From positions 1 through 50,158 of the forward strand of contig JBBPSI010000181.1 in the NCBI GenBank assembly GCA_038093515.1: a DNA stretch of 50,158 nucleotides, written 5' to 3'. Shown in pieces: positions 1-12,315 of this stretch. A program made the translations under genes and the position numbers. The notes below the pieces were generated by a model. The model did no database searches, was not told where the DNA came from, and saw only the letters and a program-made list of their open reading frames with translations. The stretch comes from Butyriboletus loyo (lineage: Eukaryota; Basidiomycota; Agaricomycetes; Boletales; Boletaceae). How positions within the stretch are numbered: the first letter of the stretch is position 1; each line of letters opens with the position of its first letter.

Positions 1-397
1 TTTTTTTTTTATTAAACATCAAATAGGTGCCAACGTTGACTCGGTGGCATCTTTTGCCCGTGTCCCTCGCAGAAAAACGAGTGTCAAGATCCGTAGTCGA
101 GGAACGTCGAGACCGCATAATTGCCGTACCCGAACGAGGACAGCCCATCCCCGTTTGGTTCAAAAAGTTGGAGAACGGTTACAATCGCCACGTCATTTTT
201 GACACGTATAATTTTGTCCACCTGATATCTATACACCTTGCTTCCACCACCACCCTCGGATGATGAGACACGAGCGAGATTACCATTTCAAGCTGACGCA
301 AAACACAAACAATGGGAAACGAGTATCTGGCGCGGGAGATGCCTGGCACCGTAACCAGCGGTCGATTACACACAACACGAGCAGGCGTCGAGAAAAA
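1..397. other. Window edge, no gene recognised
   Basis: The window opens with a run of ten T. I found no conserved coding segment here. It is probably the downstream flank of the minus-strand gene that ends at 398. Confidence 0.5.
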
Positions 398-1320
398 TCA
401 TGTGCTGGTTTCCCCGCGTAGACGTGGGACATCGATGTCGTTGCCTAAAACATCATTCGAGTGATGCACAGGTCCCCAAACGGGGATGGGTTGATGTAAA
501 CCATATGGAAGCTGGGATGAGAACTGTTGTTGTTGTTGTTGTTGTTGTGGATTCAACCCACTAGGCAACGGAAAATGGGCTTGAGAACCGTTAACAGGGT
601 ACGAATTGTAATTAGGCTGCGGGGGGAGAGGAGGGGCGTCGCTTGTAGTTGGATTGGGAGAGTAGCCACCGAAGTTAATCTGTCGCTGAGGAGCGCCGGG
701 AGGAGGGTAGTTGTGTGGCGGGTTTTGGCCAGGAGTGGTGGGGCGACCATATGGAGGGGCTTGCTGTGGGCAGGGCGTTATGTTGCTGAGGGGGGCCTTG
801 AGGAGGGCCCTGCCATAGATATACATTGTATGACTGGGCGGGGATGCCAGTGGCGGCGGCTTCCTTGACCGAAATGATCCAGATTAATAAATACAAGAAG
901 ATGACATTGCAGTATACAAACGCTGGGGGTAGAGCATGAGCGCGTAAATTGTGAACGGTAACAAGGACCATACCGCGGAAGAAGTTCAAGAAGGCAAAGG
1001 CCTTTACAAGCGTGAATTCGTAGCAAATATGACTAGCCGTAGGATCTGACAAGGTGGTTAGTCGCTTTGACGGCCTCGTATTGACGAAACTAATGACTCA
1101 CAAGCGTCATAAACGCATCCAACAGGGAGGTGGTATGCCTTCCCGGCGATAGTATCACAGGCAACTACCCACAGAACCCACAGAACAACTGCCATGTAAT
1201 TCGCCCACGTCGGACAACTAAAAATTGTCAACGGGCCGTTACGGACAGAACCAGACGACCTCGAATAGGATCATGGAAGTGAAGACGCGGTGGCGAAGAT
1301 TACCCAACACCAAGCTATTC
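398..1320 (-). CDS. MARVEL-like tetraspan membrane protein, apparently frameshifted
   Basis: Reading leftward, the gene encodes hydrophobic helices. One starts near 1195 (N-Y-M-A-V-V-L-W-V-L-W), and another lies near 915-1000, followed by the helix F-L-Y-L-L-I-W-I-I-S. After this comes a cytoplasmic tail rich in Pro, Gln and Tyr with a polyglutamine run (CAA repeats at 529-548). This layout is usual for fungal MARVEL-domain proteins of the plasma membrane or vesicles. A clear intron spans 1101-1046 (GTGAGT...CAG) and joins D-A to Y-P-T-A-S. The tail changes frame. The helix and G-P-P-Q-G-P-P-Q-Q-H-N run in one frame. The convincing tail Q-Q-A-P-P-Y-G-R-P...N-Y-P-P-P-G is in another, somewhere around 745-800, with no intron signal between. 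The first exons (above about 1230) are not resolved, because the only intron that would fit is implausibly short. It may be a pseudogene or carry a sequence error. Family assignment is moderate. Confidence 0.5.
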
Positions 1321-4300
1321 ACGCCGTCAAGACAATAGAGGAACAAAACAAAGGGTTTTCATTTACAGAAAGGGGAGGGAAACAATCGTCAGACATGCTG
1401 CATCAAGCCCAAATGGAGCGAAGGACAAGTAGAGGTCCGTGTACCCAGCGACTAGGTACTATGGGCACAAATGCCCAGCACGACGAGCGAGAAGAGTGTG
1501 ATGAGTACTGGAAACAAGTTGAGTGAGAGATCGATCTCTTTTCGGGTGAACATCACTATTAGATACTCACCAAAGATGATTACTCTGAACAAAGGAATGA
1601 TAGCCGTCTTCACTGGCTATAGTGGTAGGTGAATCGAAGAGGGATAATCAAAAGTGAAGAGAGGAAAGGCAGTCCGAGGTGCCGTCATTTTCGATGTGAA
1701 CTTTGTAACTCACTTGAAGTTGCTCTCAGTAAGCGGAGTACGACAACACAATCGTTTGCGTAAACGATCATGTTGATATATTATCGAGGATGTCAGGGTC
1801 TACGAACGATTTGATGAAAGTCGGTTGCAGTAACTCGTTAGTAGAAACCTGCTGGAAGTGTTGATTTTCTTATTTACCTTTCAGACTTTAAGCCTAGGCC
1901 GCCATCTGCAAAGACGATATTAGCGTTTGTCGACTCTGTATTACTGGCCATTTGAGTACCGTGGTTGTAGGGTGGCTACTATAAAAAAAGGTCAGGGTCG
2001 TTCCTGCGCGAAAACCAAGCCGCGGGTACCCCGCAGCACTTTCCAGCAATGCGGTTTCAAATCCAACCATGTACCCGGCGAACTCGGAACTACAAAAACT
2101 GCGCAAATTTCCTTTTGCGTTAGACACCTTCCAATCAGAAATCCTCATGGCTTGTAGAAAGTCACTCATGGCCAAGTGGTATCGTGATAGACAAGTCTTT
2201 GCAGGTGTACAGTAGACATAGGCTCCCACAGATAACAGGTAGAAAGTGAGTTGATGCTAGAGGTGTCGGACCTCCACTGCCACTCGCCAGGTGATCTAGA
2301 TAGCTACCGAACTGAGCGTCTATGCAGGCACATTGTCGGATAGTATGATCCGAGCAAATCGTCTTCACGGGCTATTGTTATGGCGCGGCAGACATTCCGT
2401 GGATTGTGAGTTGTCAACGTCCTTCTGACGCACCCAAGAATCATTGCCGAGACAAGTGAAGCCAGCAAACATGGGCTGTGCGCTACATAGGCAATTTAGG
2501 TTTTGCAGCCGATGCCAAAACGTCACAGTCTCGCTATGCGTACTTTGGAATTTTTGTGTTACAGTGGCGGGTTTGCTTATCCGTGTCACAGGACTTGTCC
2601 TTTGAAATTGAGGGGAGAGTTACGGGATCCAAGTGTCGTGTTCGGCTCCAGGTACCAGGCGTGTTTCCCACCAAAATAGCTGAGAGCCACGGCTTATGAA
2701 GAATAAAATCAGCAAGGTTTCAGGAGTTGATCTTGGCTCTCACTTTTGGGTATCATGCCAACCAATGTCCGGGATTCGCGGCTACCAGGGTCGTGCGAAT
2801 GCTGCTCAATTACGTAATAGTGGGTGCGTGCTGCGTCAAGCACGCCATCACATCTACCGAAATGTGGTCGACCTAAAACGTGGTTGATGTGTTGTCTATG
2901 GTATGTATATGGATCACTGACAAGTAACTGCGGAATTAGACCTTTAGGACTGACAAGTTGTTATTTTGGTTAGTGTATTACTAATCGGACAGATGCCTTG
3001 GTCTGCACGTGCTCTACGTTGCCATCTGGATCATGGTGCTAGGAAAGTGGACATCAGAGTCGTAGAACCACGTTTGGCATGGCTCCTCCATTTGTCCTGG
3101 GGTGATGTATAAACCAAAACTTTAAGCTCACACAGTGGCAAACGGTCTAACGTTTTGCAGCCAGCTGCAACGGTGGCTCACCGTGCGATGATCGGCCGTT
3201 TCAATGTGACGGTGAGATCAATTCAGCCAGGCGCCCCGAGTCCAATTGTCTTCGCCAAACCATTTCCGCCGACGTCGGACGTCGGATTGTTCTCAGTATT
3301 GAATCCACACAGTGAACGCATCAAACTTTGTTGCAATTGCCATCATACTCATCTTCCGAGGTGTGTGAAAACGTGTATCTTGACCAAATGCTTCCGAGGA
3401 CTGGGGACATCGTGGACGTCGTGCTTGTCCGTCAGGACTCGTGCGAGTATTTCTCCACACCTTGGCGAACAAATAATTTAAGCCATGTTTTTCCCAAGTT
3501 CGTGGGTAGGGTGCAGGAGGATGGCGAGCGAGCCCGCTTACCCACGCTTCGGAATAATGTAAATGCCTAGTGGGTAATGTCCTCGTGTCTCGAATGTCGA
3601 GAAGAAGAAATCATCAGGTTGGAGCCATCGCTGAGTCTGATCCTTGTTTCTCGGACTGGCGAACCAACCGTAACGTTATAGTTCTTCGATTCACCCCACC
3701 AATTCAAGACACGACGAGCTTGAAAGCCGGACGTCTACCGCACCTTGCAACAGATGCGGCTCCCCCTGTGCGCAGGTTCCATGAACTACGCGGTATGACT
3801 AGACTCCTCGACCTGGTCTAGTCTCTCGCTGACGAATGATCCTCACTCAGTGGCTTGTTCCTTGCCCGATTTGCCCCGTCCCAACTTGAATGAGTATCTC
3901 CTCCGGGATACGCCCCCGTCCCCACAACTGTCAATCGGACACACGGGACGAAATCCACGTTCATACGGCCTTTCTATTTACTCGATAGGCTCCAACGTAC
4001 GTAGTCTTAGTACTCACTTTTTGATTCGGTGCACAACGACGTGGGAAGCGGAACGAAAGCGATTGAATTCAGCCTATCACACACAGATCCCCTTTGCACG
4101 TATGAGAGACGCAAATAAGTGCAAGGTTTCCCCACTCAATAATACTTTTCCAGGACACGGCACACAGCCCTGATGTACGAATGAGGCAGTTGCCAAGATT
4201 GATGTTAGATTGAGAGTTGCAACCTATGCCCTCACTCTCCCCTCTAACCCCGTTCCATTACCATAATCCCGATTGAATTAGATTTAACACATCTGGGCGG

Positions 4301-4817
4301 GGCCAACCGTGATCCAGAAATGGGTCTGACAACAAAGTAGGATATCAAGTAAGTGCTCCGTCACGGCCTTGTCGTTTGCATCCATGCAAAACCTTGTCCT
4401 TGCGGTGCTTAAAGGCACGCCTCCCCGTAACTTTACTCAGTCCTTCTGATGGATCAAGTCCATACTCTCACGGTTTTAAACCGCGAGTGAGAAACCTGAT
4501 AAGGGTATAGCAATAGGCGCTCCCGAGCAAGAAAAAAATGTCGGAATGAGGGTGCGAACTTAAGAGCGGCCATGCCTAAAACACGCGCAGTGCATAAAAT
4601 GTATTGCAAAATTTTCGCGTCACGGCATGGGAGCACTCGTTTGAATGGAAAGAAGACACGTTTCCTTTTGATTTGGGCGGCGGCATCAAAGAAAGTAGTC
4701 TGCGGGCGGACGTTTAGCTGGAATCGACCGGACATCCTATGCGAGCGTGGAGTCAGCGTAATTCAGCCGGTACAAGAATGACAAAAATATCAGAAAATAC
4801 AATTATGCGATGTGCGG
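1321..4817. other. About 3.5 kb with no recognisable gene
   Basis: Both strands have only short open frames (up to about 110 codons) with no motif, no codon pattern and no splice-consistent extension that I recognise. There are no obvious long direct or inverted repeats. It may be intergenic sequence or a highly decayed transposon, and I cannot tell which. Confidence 0.45.
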
Positions 4818-6222
4818 TCAGCCAACCCCGCATATCGCCTTTGGGGTGGAGACAGATAATTACATAAATAATATATGGAATGTGGGACTTACCGAGGGTG
4901 CATGTGAGAAAACTTTATATTCCTGAGCGAGGTGTTCATCCAGTTCAAGAATCGAAGCAACATTACCACACCTAAAAATTGTGACGAGGAGAAAGCATCA
5001 TGACCGGAAATTGATGCTCAGATGAAAGGCCGACATTCGCATGTTCAGAATGCAGACCATAAACACTCACCGATAACAGTAGTTTGGAGCACTCCACACG
5101 GTGACAATGGTTCCGTCAAACATGAGTTTATAACCTTCCATTGCGAGTTGATGGGCGCGCGCGATGAGGTCAATAGCGTTGTTGTGAGCGAACGTCTTGG
5201 TGATGTCAGCACCGAACAAGAACCCCGCGCCCCGCGGAGATAAACCCCATCCAGTAATGTCTGGCGAGACATGCGCCCCATCGAGCACATCTACTTTAGC
5301 AAGCTGGCGGAAACGCACGGCAAGAACGCCTCACCGTCCGGATCTGACCATAGCAGATCACACATTGGTCCATCATGAGGCACCTCTTGTTTACGATCAA
5401 TGGCACGGATCTATAGAAGCGGGGACCAAACGAAAAAGGTTGTGATTGAGCTCTGCGCGTGTTTCGGAGCCACTCGTTGGGTAGGCTAGTACATACTTGA
5501 TCGATTGCTTGAAGGTTTGGACTCAGCCCGCCGTGCACGCAAAACACCCGGCCGTCCACTATCGCGCCCAGGGCGAGGTAATCGAACACTTCACAGCACC
5601 ACCTCCACACGTTCGTGCTCCCGTATTTCCTTTGGCATTCGTCATAAAATCCGTACACTTGTGTGATTTGACGAGATTCGTGGTTACCACGAATGAGCGT
5701 GATGCGTTCGGGATACCGGACCTTGAGAGCGAGTAGGAGGAGAAATGTTTCTACGCTGTAAAACCCTCTGTCCACGAAGTCGCCTACGGCAATCACGTAT
5801 GAGTACACTCGGAGGCGCAGTGCACGAGCAGTGCCCATCACGGCATTCTAGATGGACGCACCCATGAAAAGGTAATTCGTGCCCGGGCAGAACCCACCAA
5901 CTTTGAACAATTCCATAAGGTCATAAAACTGGCCGTGAATGTCGCCGCAGATCTATTGTCGTTACCGCGATTCATGATCACGAACATGCGTGAGGAGAGG
6001 GGAAACGCAAAGTGCGCTCGGCGTTCACATCCACGAGTTCAATTTGAAGCTGACGACTCACCGTCACAGGAGAGTCCACGGGTTGAACGTTTGCCTCCTC
6101 TATTAGGATCTCACGGGCCTTGAAACATAGTCTCTTCACCTGTTCCTCGGATATTGGTTCACAGCGTGTTAGTTGTTCTATTTGCCTGGACTCGATCGAG
6201 ATGATTGGTTTTGAATAGGCAG
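4818..6222 (-). CDS. pph3: Serine/threonine protein phosphatase PP4 catalytic subunit (Pph3-like)
   Basis: This is a PPP-family metallophosphatase, in other fungi the catalytic part of the PP4 complex (DNA-damage recovery, histone H2A dephosphorylation). Exons, right to left: up to 6222-6062 (R-Q-I-E-Q-L...D-S-P-V-T), 5952-5862 (I-C-G-D-I-H-G, first metal motif), 5783-5497 (G-D-F-V-D-R-G; R-G-N-H-E-S-R; H-G-G-L-S-P), 5410-5335, 5260-5071 ([23 protein letters not shown]) and 4971-4893 (C-G-N-V-A-S...E-Y-K-V-F-S). All joins close in phase on GT-AG introns. The catalytic core is complete and reads closer to PP4 than to PP2A or PP6. Two ends are odd. The start codon is not resolved: the family begins with a short M...D-L-D-R before Q-I-E-Q. 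The in-phase last exon (4838-4818) ends A-I-C-G-V-G-stop instead of the usual D-Y-F-L tail. Confidence 0.88.
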
Positions 6223-6833
6223 CGGAATTGATCGGAGGTACACGAGAATGATGGGCGCATAATAATGAGAAGTTGCGTGCATCAAAGGCGTGTAACACAC
6301 CTGTCAAGGTCGCTGGGCATCCTTGGTTGATATGTGCACGAGATAGGACGCTGACTTGTAGTAATAGTGAGGTACAATCCAAGCAGGTGGCGCTGCACTG
6401 CCTTTCCGGTTCTCATCCGGGCCGTGATTCATTGATGATCGACGGCTCTGCACAATATTCCTCAGCGGATTCACATCAGTCACCGAGATTCAATCGTCAC
6501 AGCGTTCGTTACTACGACTGTACATCAGGCACATACTCAAGGTCACATAGGATGGCAGAGGCGATGTGTATAAACAACAGTGTACAGTATCATGCAGTTT
6601 GTTATGGACTATATGGTATATATTTCTAGTGATAGTGATGTAGGTAGACCCGGACAAGGGAACGTCCTGGGCGTGCGATAACATGGTACAGAGAAACTGA
6701 TCCACGAGACAAAAACGAAACAGAGCAAACGGGAACTAACAAACACAGGAAAGACAGCATTCCGAACTCTGAGCTAGGAGCGATGGGAAAATACGGAATA
6801 GGCAGCAGACAAGACGAGCACAAAGTTGTCACC
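6223..6833. other. Intergenic, between PP4 and zinc-finger genes
   Basis: No conserved coding segment seen. It must hold the 5' end of the PP4 gene, possibly a short first exon, and the 3' flank of the zinc-finger gene. Confidence 0.5.
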
Positions 6834-8448
6834 TTAGGATCGTCCTCGCAGGAGGGCGTCGTGTTTCCATGTCGCTGGGTTGAGGGAGATATGCGGTGCA
6901 TGGTACGAGTAGTTGTGTATAGATGAGTGCATGTACGAGCTTGACAGCGGCGTTACTGGGATACTGGAAACCGGAGAATGTTGTACATGCGAGACGCGGA
7001 TATCACCACGAATCACTCGCTCATCTTGGATCGGCGCCAAGATAGGTGGCGGGGAAGCGTATCTTTGCTGTGGTACCATAGAGTGGTTGTAGTTCCCATG
7101 AATGATGTGACTCTGCGAAGACACATAACCGTCGGTAAGCCCCGAGTGGTCGGGTACGGACTCGATGGTGTGGTACGTGGCTCCATCGTGCCTGTCATCG
7201 TGATAAGCAGAGTAGTTGGGCGTGGGTGGTCCAGAGGCTTGGGAATGGGGAGACATGGAGTGACCAGAGTCTGGCGACGGTGAACTGACCGCATGGTAGT
7301 GAGTCGGATACGACTGCGGATGTGAGATGTGTGAGATGGATAGACGAGAAGATACGGATGAAAGATGAGCAGAAGAAGGGGGGGAGTGATCATGTATATT
7401 GTCCATAGACGCATGGTGCAGGGCGGAGGACTGAAGCCGCGGTAACGGTGACTTTTCGCCGTAGGTGTAATTAAACGATTGGTCCACAGCGCTCGTTCCT
7501 GACGCATGGGAAGATGGAGACACATAACCATAGCTCGAATGCTGAGAAGATTCAGCGTACGTTGGTGGACTGTCACTGTAGTGGGATGGCATAGGGGATG
7601 GATGCGAGGCAATATGCGCATTTGTCAAACCCTGGGAATGCGGCGAGATCATCGGATAACCATTGTCCAATGGGGTCGGAGAACGACTCGAGCTGCTCCC
7701 AGATTGCATGCTATCGTTGTACACGGGTACATGAGATACAGTAAATGCTTGTACGAGAGCCGGGGGTGAGTCAGGGGGAGGGGGGAGTAGTGCGTGTTCC
7801 AAGGCAGGTGGGGGAGAGGGTGGATCGCTGGACAGGCGTTCGGGGGTTACGATCACCGAGGAAGATCGACTATTTTTTGAACCATTGGCGCTGATGGCAC
7901 GCGCTATCGCAGCGCGTGTGGCAGAGCTCGAGCTCCTCCGTGAGCCTGGGGAAAGATGAATGCGGTAGCTAAATGAAAGCGTCAGAGATGTATTTGGCCG
8001 AAACATGCGAGTGCTGTAACTCCATCCAGGGTCGAAATCGAAGGGAGGCTGATCAAGCCAAGGTGAAACAGTACGATAACGATGAACGGACAGGAAATCG
8101 CAACATAAATGGGAGGGAGAGCAAGACTTACTGTTGTTGCAAGTTATCTTGCCTGGAACATCGAGTTTCGCAGCCAGGGAAGGGGCATTTGTGGTTTCGT
8201 TCGCCTGTGTGAACGCGGAGATGGCGGGCAAGGTGACCACTCGTGGTGAATCCACGGTCGCAAGTGTTGCAGACATGTTTTTTCTTTGAGCCCGACTGTG
8301 AGTTTGGTTGGACAGGTTGGTTGAGCGAAGTAGATGTCGAGGATGGCGGGGAGGCTGACTGGCTTGAATCGGAGAGGTATTGGGAGGAAGGATACTGGGA
8401 GTAGACCTGAGAGCCCGTAGAGTCATGTTTTGTGGAGTGACGAGGCAT
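6834..8448 (-). CDS. C2H2 zinc-finger transcription factor, NRG1-like
   Basis: The gene has two exons, 8448-8132 and 7968-6834, joined by a GTAAGT...TTTAG intron, giving 483 aa. After a Ser/Gln-rich N-terminus and a K-K-K patch come two fingers. The first is C60-X2-C63-X12-H76-X3-H80, with a T-G-E-R-N-H linker. The second is C88-X4-C93-X12-H106-X3-H110. The intron splits the codon of H106, so splicing is needed to complete the second finger. The finger sequence F-T-T-S-G-H-L-A-R-H and R-Q-D-N-L-Q-Q-H-Y resembles the yeast Nrg1/Nrg2 glucose-repression regulators. The remaining 370 residues are low-complexity Ser/Pro/His/Tyr, as expected of a fungal regulator tail. DNA binding in the nucleus is well supported; a repressor role is inferred from the family only. 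The ATG opens the frame directly before the Ser-rich region. Confidence 0.87.
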
Positions 8449-11400
8449 TTGAGGGAGTAGCGGATATCAGTTTGCAGGGCTGTAGAGACGATGGGATCGA
8501 GCCTTGCGGAGGAACAGAACTCGGAGCAGGCTTATGAGGAGGCACCTGTCAAGGCGGTACGCAAAAAATACGTAAGGGGATAAATCCAGGTGAAAATATA
8601 CGAAATAAATGGGGGTAGCACACACGAAGTCAGCAATATAATTCGATGTGACATTGGTCGGACCCTGAAATCTGCTAATTCTCTTTAAGGCTGAATTTTG
8701 GCTTTTCTTATCTGGATCTCGTCGCCAACCGGCAGCAGCCGTCCTGTACGGATGCGCAAATATAATTTCGGCGCGGAGCCTTTTGCAACGAGGCCCTTCT
8801 CTGTCTTCTGTATGTGTGAACGACCTCATACCTGCACCAAAAGCCGCTCTATACATCACTTCCAGCCGCCTGCATTGGAACCAGTGTCGCTTCCTCGCCG
8901 AAATAAGCTCGTCCAAGTTGGCATAGCTGATCTCCTCGCGTCCAATCAACGCCCGCACCCCAGCATCTGCAAAGACGGTAACGTTATCGCTTGACGACTC
9001 TACCACTGAACATTTGAGAGCTGGAATTGGAGGACGGCTAGCAAAAGAGGCAATTCAGGGTCGTCGCTACGCTAAAACCAAGTTGCAGGTGCCCCGCCGC
9101 GCTTGTCTGAACTCTGCACATACGCTGACGCATTGTTTTCCTTCGGGCACGTGATCTGTCAACGCCAAATCGTTCTACTACCACTTGGCACGTCTGAGAT
9201 TTGACCTCCATGGACTCACGGTCCAGTCCAATGGAGGGCCCACAGCAAACTGAATTGCAACCAAGCGATATTGAGCGTAGCCTTGCGGTGTGTGGGTGCG
9301 GCGATTCTCATCTTTTTGATCAGGCACGCCAATCCGATCCCCCCTCCCCTTTGTCGGTGCCGTCTAGACGTAAACAACGTATCAACAACGTGCGATCACC
9401 AATCATTTGTCCAACTTCATTGGCGTGTCATTTCAAAGAGTACGACATCTCTTGATCGGTTGATGGTTATATAGGGCCCGATCACTTTGAGCCCGCCTTC
9501 AATGATCGATTCTTACCACGGAAAAGATACTACCAAGTCACTTACTTTCAGACTCTTATTCATTCCCAAGCGCCCATTTGTCTCTTGATCGCTCACATGC
9601 AATATAATATGATAGTGATGGCGCACCGTCACAGCGAGGTCAGGAATCAGTCCTTCCAACTCTCACCCAACTTATCTCAACTTATATCCGTCAACACCTC
9701 CCCAAATCCGCTTGCCATCGACCGATCCCATTTCCATAACCATAAAACCCCTTGCCACAATCAGTCCAGATCACCGCCTTGGGTTGTCAAGATCAGCACC
9801 ATTTCGCTGAGATGGCCATACCCATACAAAGCCTGCTGCCCCCTGAACCTGGCTTTGGACACAGCGAGCTGAGAGTGAATGCACGAGAAAAAATCCACGT
9901 CTTTTTTGTGACATAATCGTCTCGCCTATACGTTCTTGTCGTCGACATGCAGACGGCGTTCTCAAGAATTTCTCCCACACCGAAAAGCTGCCATGTCGTG
10001 GGCACGTTCACACCCCACCTCTTTCATGACCTCGATCAGCACTGCGCATAGTGAACTTAAAAAAAAGTCGCCACAGCCGGTTTTGTCACGGATGCCATAG
10101 TCAGAAAGCCAACGAGAGACGCGTGCAGAGGGCCTCGAACGTTCTTTGCCCGCTCGACTCACGAATCTCAACGCAAGCTGGATGCCTTGTGGTCACCATT
10201 CCGCGCATGTCCACGGCATTCGCAGAACATGTTTGTAATGTTATTCAATGCTTGGTGACTTTCCGCAAGCCATTTGGTAACGTTGGAGCGATGACGAAAA
10301 AAGGGAAACTTGGCATGCTATTCCCAACGAGAAGGAATACGTGCACTTTTCGTCGCCCCGACTCCCGAGCTTGCTCGGCTGCGTGATGCTTGTTGAGGAT
10401 CTACGCAAGTGTCAGTACGAGATCAGAACAACCCTGAAGGAGTTAAGCTACGTTACCTATATATATATGTACCCCTTCCTCCACCGCCGACCGGAACAAT
10501 CTTCGTCTTTGAAAACCGCACACCCATATTTCCCCTTTAGAGTAGCTCAGAATATGGACTTCGTTGAACACGCCTCACAGTGTCAAAAAGCACCCTCGCT
10601 CTTCAAATCGGAAACTTGCGGCACGTGCTTGCAGCCTGCCTGGGACAGTCCTGCGACTGCATCAAAATCAGGTATGACCGGACGACCGTTATATATAACA
10701 CCCTCAGAACAAAGTGCACTGTGGAGCAATGTTTCGATGTTCAAAGGATAGCATGACACCCCACTTAGACCTTGGACTCATTGCGGATCAGTGGGGAACT
10801 TGGCGGCATACAAGTGCACGGGACCAGACATAGTGAGGAACCGACTGTCATGTCGAACGTCGTTGGGGCCTAGACAGCGGCAGAACGTATGAGGGAACCT
10901 ATGCCGGTATGCCTTTATGGAGAAGGGATAGGCAAACACGAGAGATCTCGTGCAATGAATCTGTGGACGGTCTCACCCCGGCGCCGGATGGGGGTTTGAA
11001 AAAAAAAAGCAAACCGGACCAGGTGCGCCGGTATCATTTGTATCTGCTTAAGCTTTGGTGGCGGAACGCCGGGAGCGAAAGTCGCCCTCACTTGATTCAA
11101 GCGACGTTCGTGTACTGTGGCTATCGCTCTAAATGGTAAGATGGAGGTTCCTCGCGAATGATATTGAACACCCGCATCGCAAAGTGCGAGGACCTGGCAA
11201 TAGATGCCATGTCAAACGCATCAAGCGAGCATGGACGCGTACTCTGCAGTGACGGCAGTCGCAATCAGGCGAACTTGCACTGCAATGGTGAATCTAGATT
11301 TGATTTCCGTGTTCTCATCCTCTATCCGCAGCCGAGTGATGCGAAACTAGCGGTCAGCCGGCCATCAATTACAGTGCCTTTCTCTCTCTCACCTTCAGTC

Positions 11401-12315
11401 AAGACCTTCTAAAATGCGCTCATGCCGCCACGTTCATACTACTCTCTTATCGGTGGAGAGAAGGCGACTGCATGACAGCAGCGGCTTACGGTACGCAAAA
11501 AAGTTCCTACGCTCTATGTCCCAGGAAAAACGGAGCCAACGTGACCATTAGGTATATTGACAAAAGGCTTGGTTCCGGTATTTTTCTTTTGAGGGTAGTA
11601 CTGCCAGGAAGTAATTGCTGGGCAGGTTCCGATCTGTACCCTCGTTTTGATGTATATCGTTTTTCCTGAGAGGCTCGAACCTTGGTTGACGTTGCTGTTC
11701 CGCGATGCCATCAGGATCTAAATTTCATCCGTCTGTTGAGTTTCAAAAAGTCAGTCATTTGTTACAGTCGATATGCTCGTAATGTAGTTTCTGCAGAGGG
11801 TGGCGTGTGCTAGAATGCATTATCAACATGTATGCTTGTAATACCACGCTCATCCGCATGTGAGATTTGGGGTCGGACAAATGTTTGTCGGGAAATGCAC
11901 ACGTCAGGCGTCAATGTATCAGCGGGCTGTGTCAGGTGATCCCACTAACGAATGGCGGAGTAAAGCAATCGCACTAGTACCTGGAAAGGGTCTCCGGGGT
12001 TAACTAAAATGTTCTGAGAATTATGCTGGGCATTAGTGGTCGCTCTGCAACCAATCAGCCTATCTCGCATAGCATTATACGTCATGGAAGCATTCTCGTC
12101 AAGTATATCATGGGGAATGAGTAGATACAGTGGAGCAGTGAGGTGAATCAAGGTCCTGACACCGTGGTACCATATCAGCTCCCAATCGGCTTCCCCACTT
12201 CAAAGCCGTTGGTCCAAGCGTGCGGGGCTTCATGTTTTGCATTATGATACTTGATGAGGCGCTCGATTTCACGGTCCCACTCCACGAATCCTCACATCCT
12301 GCTCGCGATATGAGA
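8449..12315. other. About 3.9 kb with no recognisable gene
   Basis: The stretch includes the promoter of the zinc-finger gene (leftmost part; a 179-codon minus-strand open frame at 8467-9006 has no motif I know). Beyond that I see only scattered short open frames on both strands. No terminal repeats, transposase motifs or structured RNA were noticed. A short TA run sits near 10460. Confidence 0.45.

Noticed and set aside
8467..9006. 179-codon minus-strand open frame upstream of the zinc-finger gene
   Set aside because: No motif, no splice-consistent neighbours, and the position fits the 5' flank of the zinc-finger gene.
11670..11690. GGCTCGAACC-like words as tRNA T-loops (also at 14238, 17529, 18029)
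   Set aside because: No matching acceptor, D or anticodon arms could be built around any of them.
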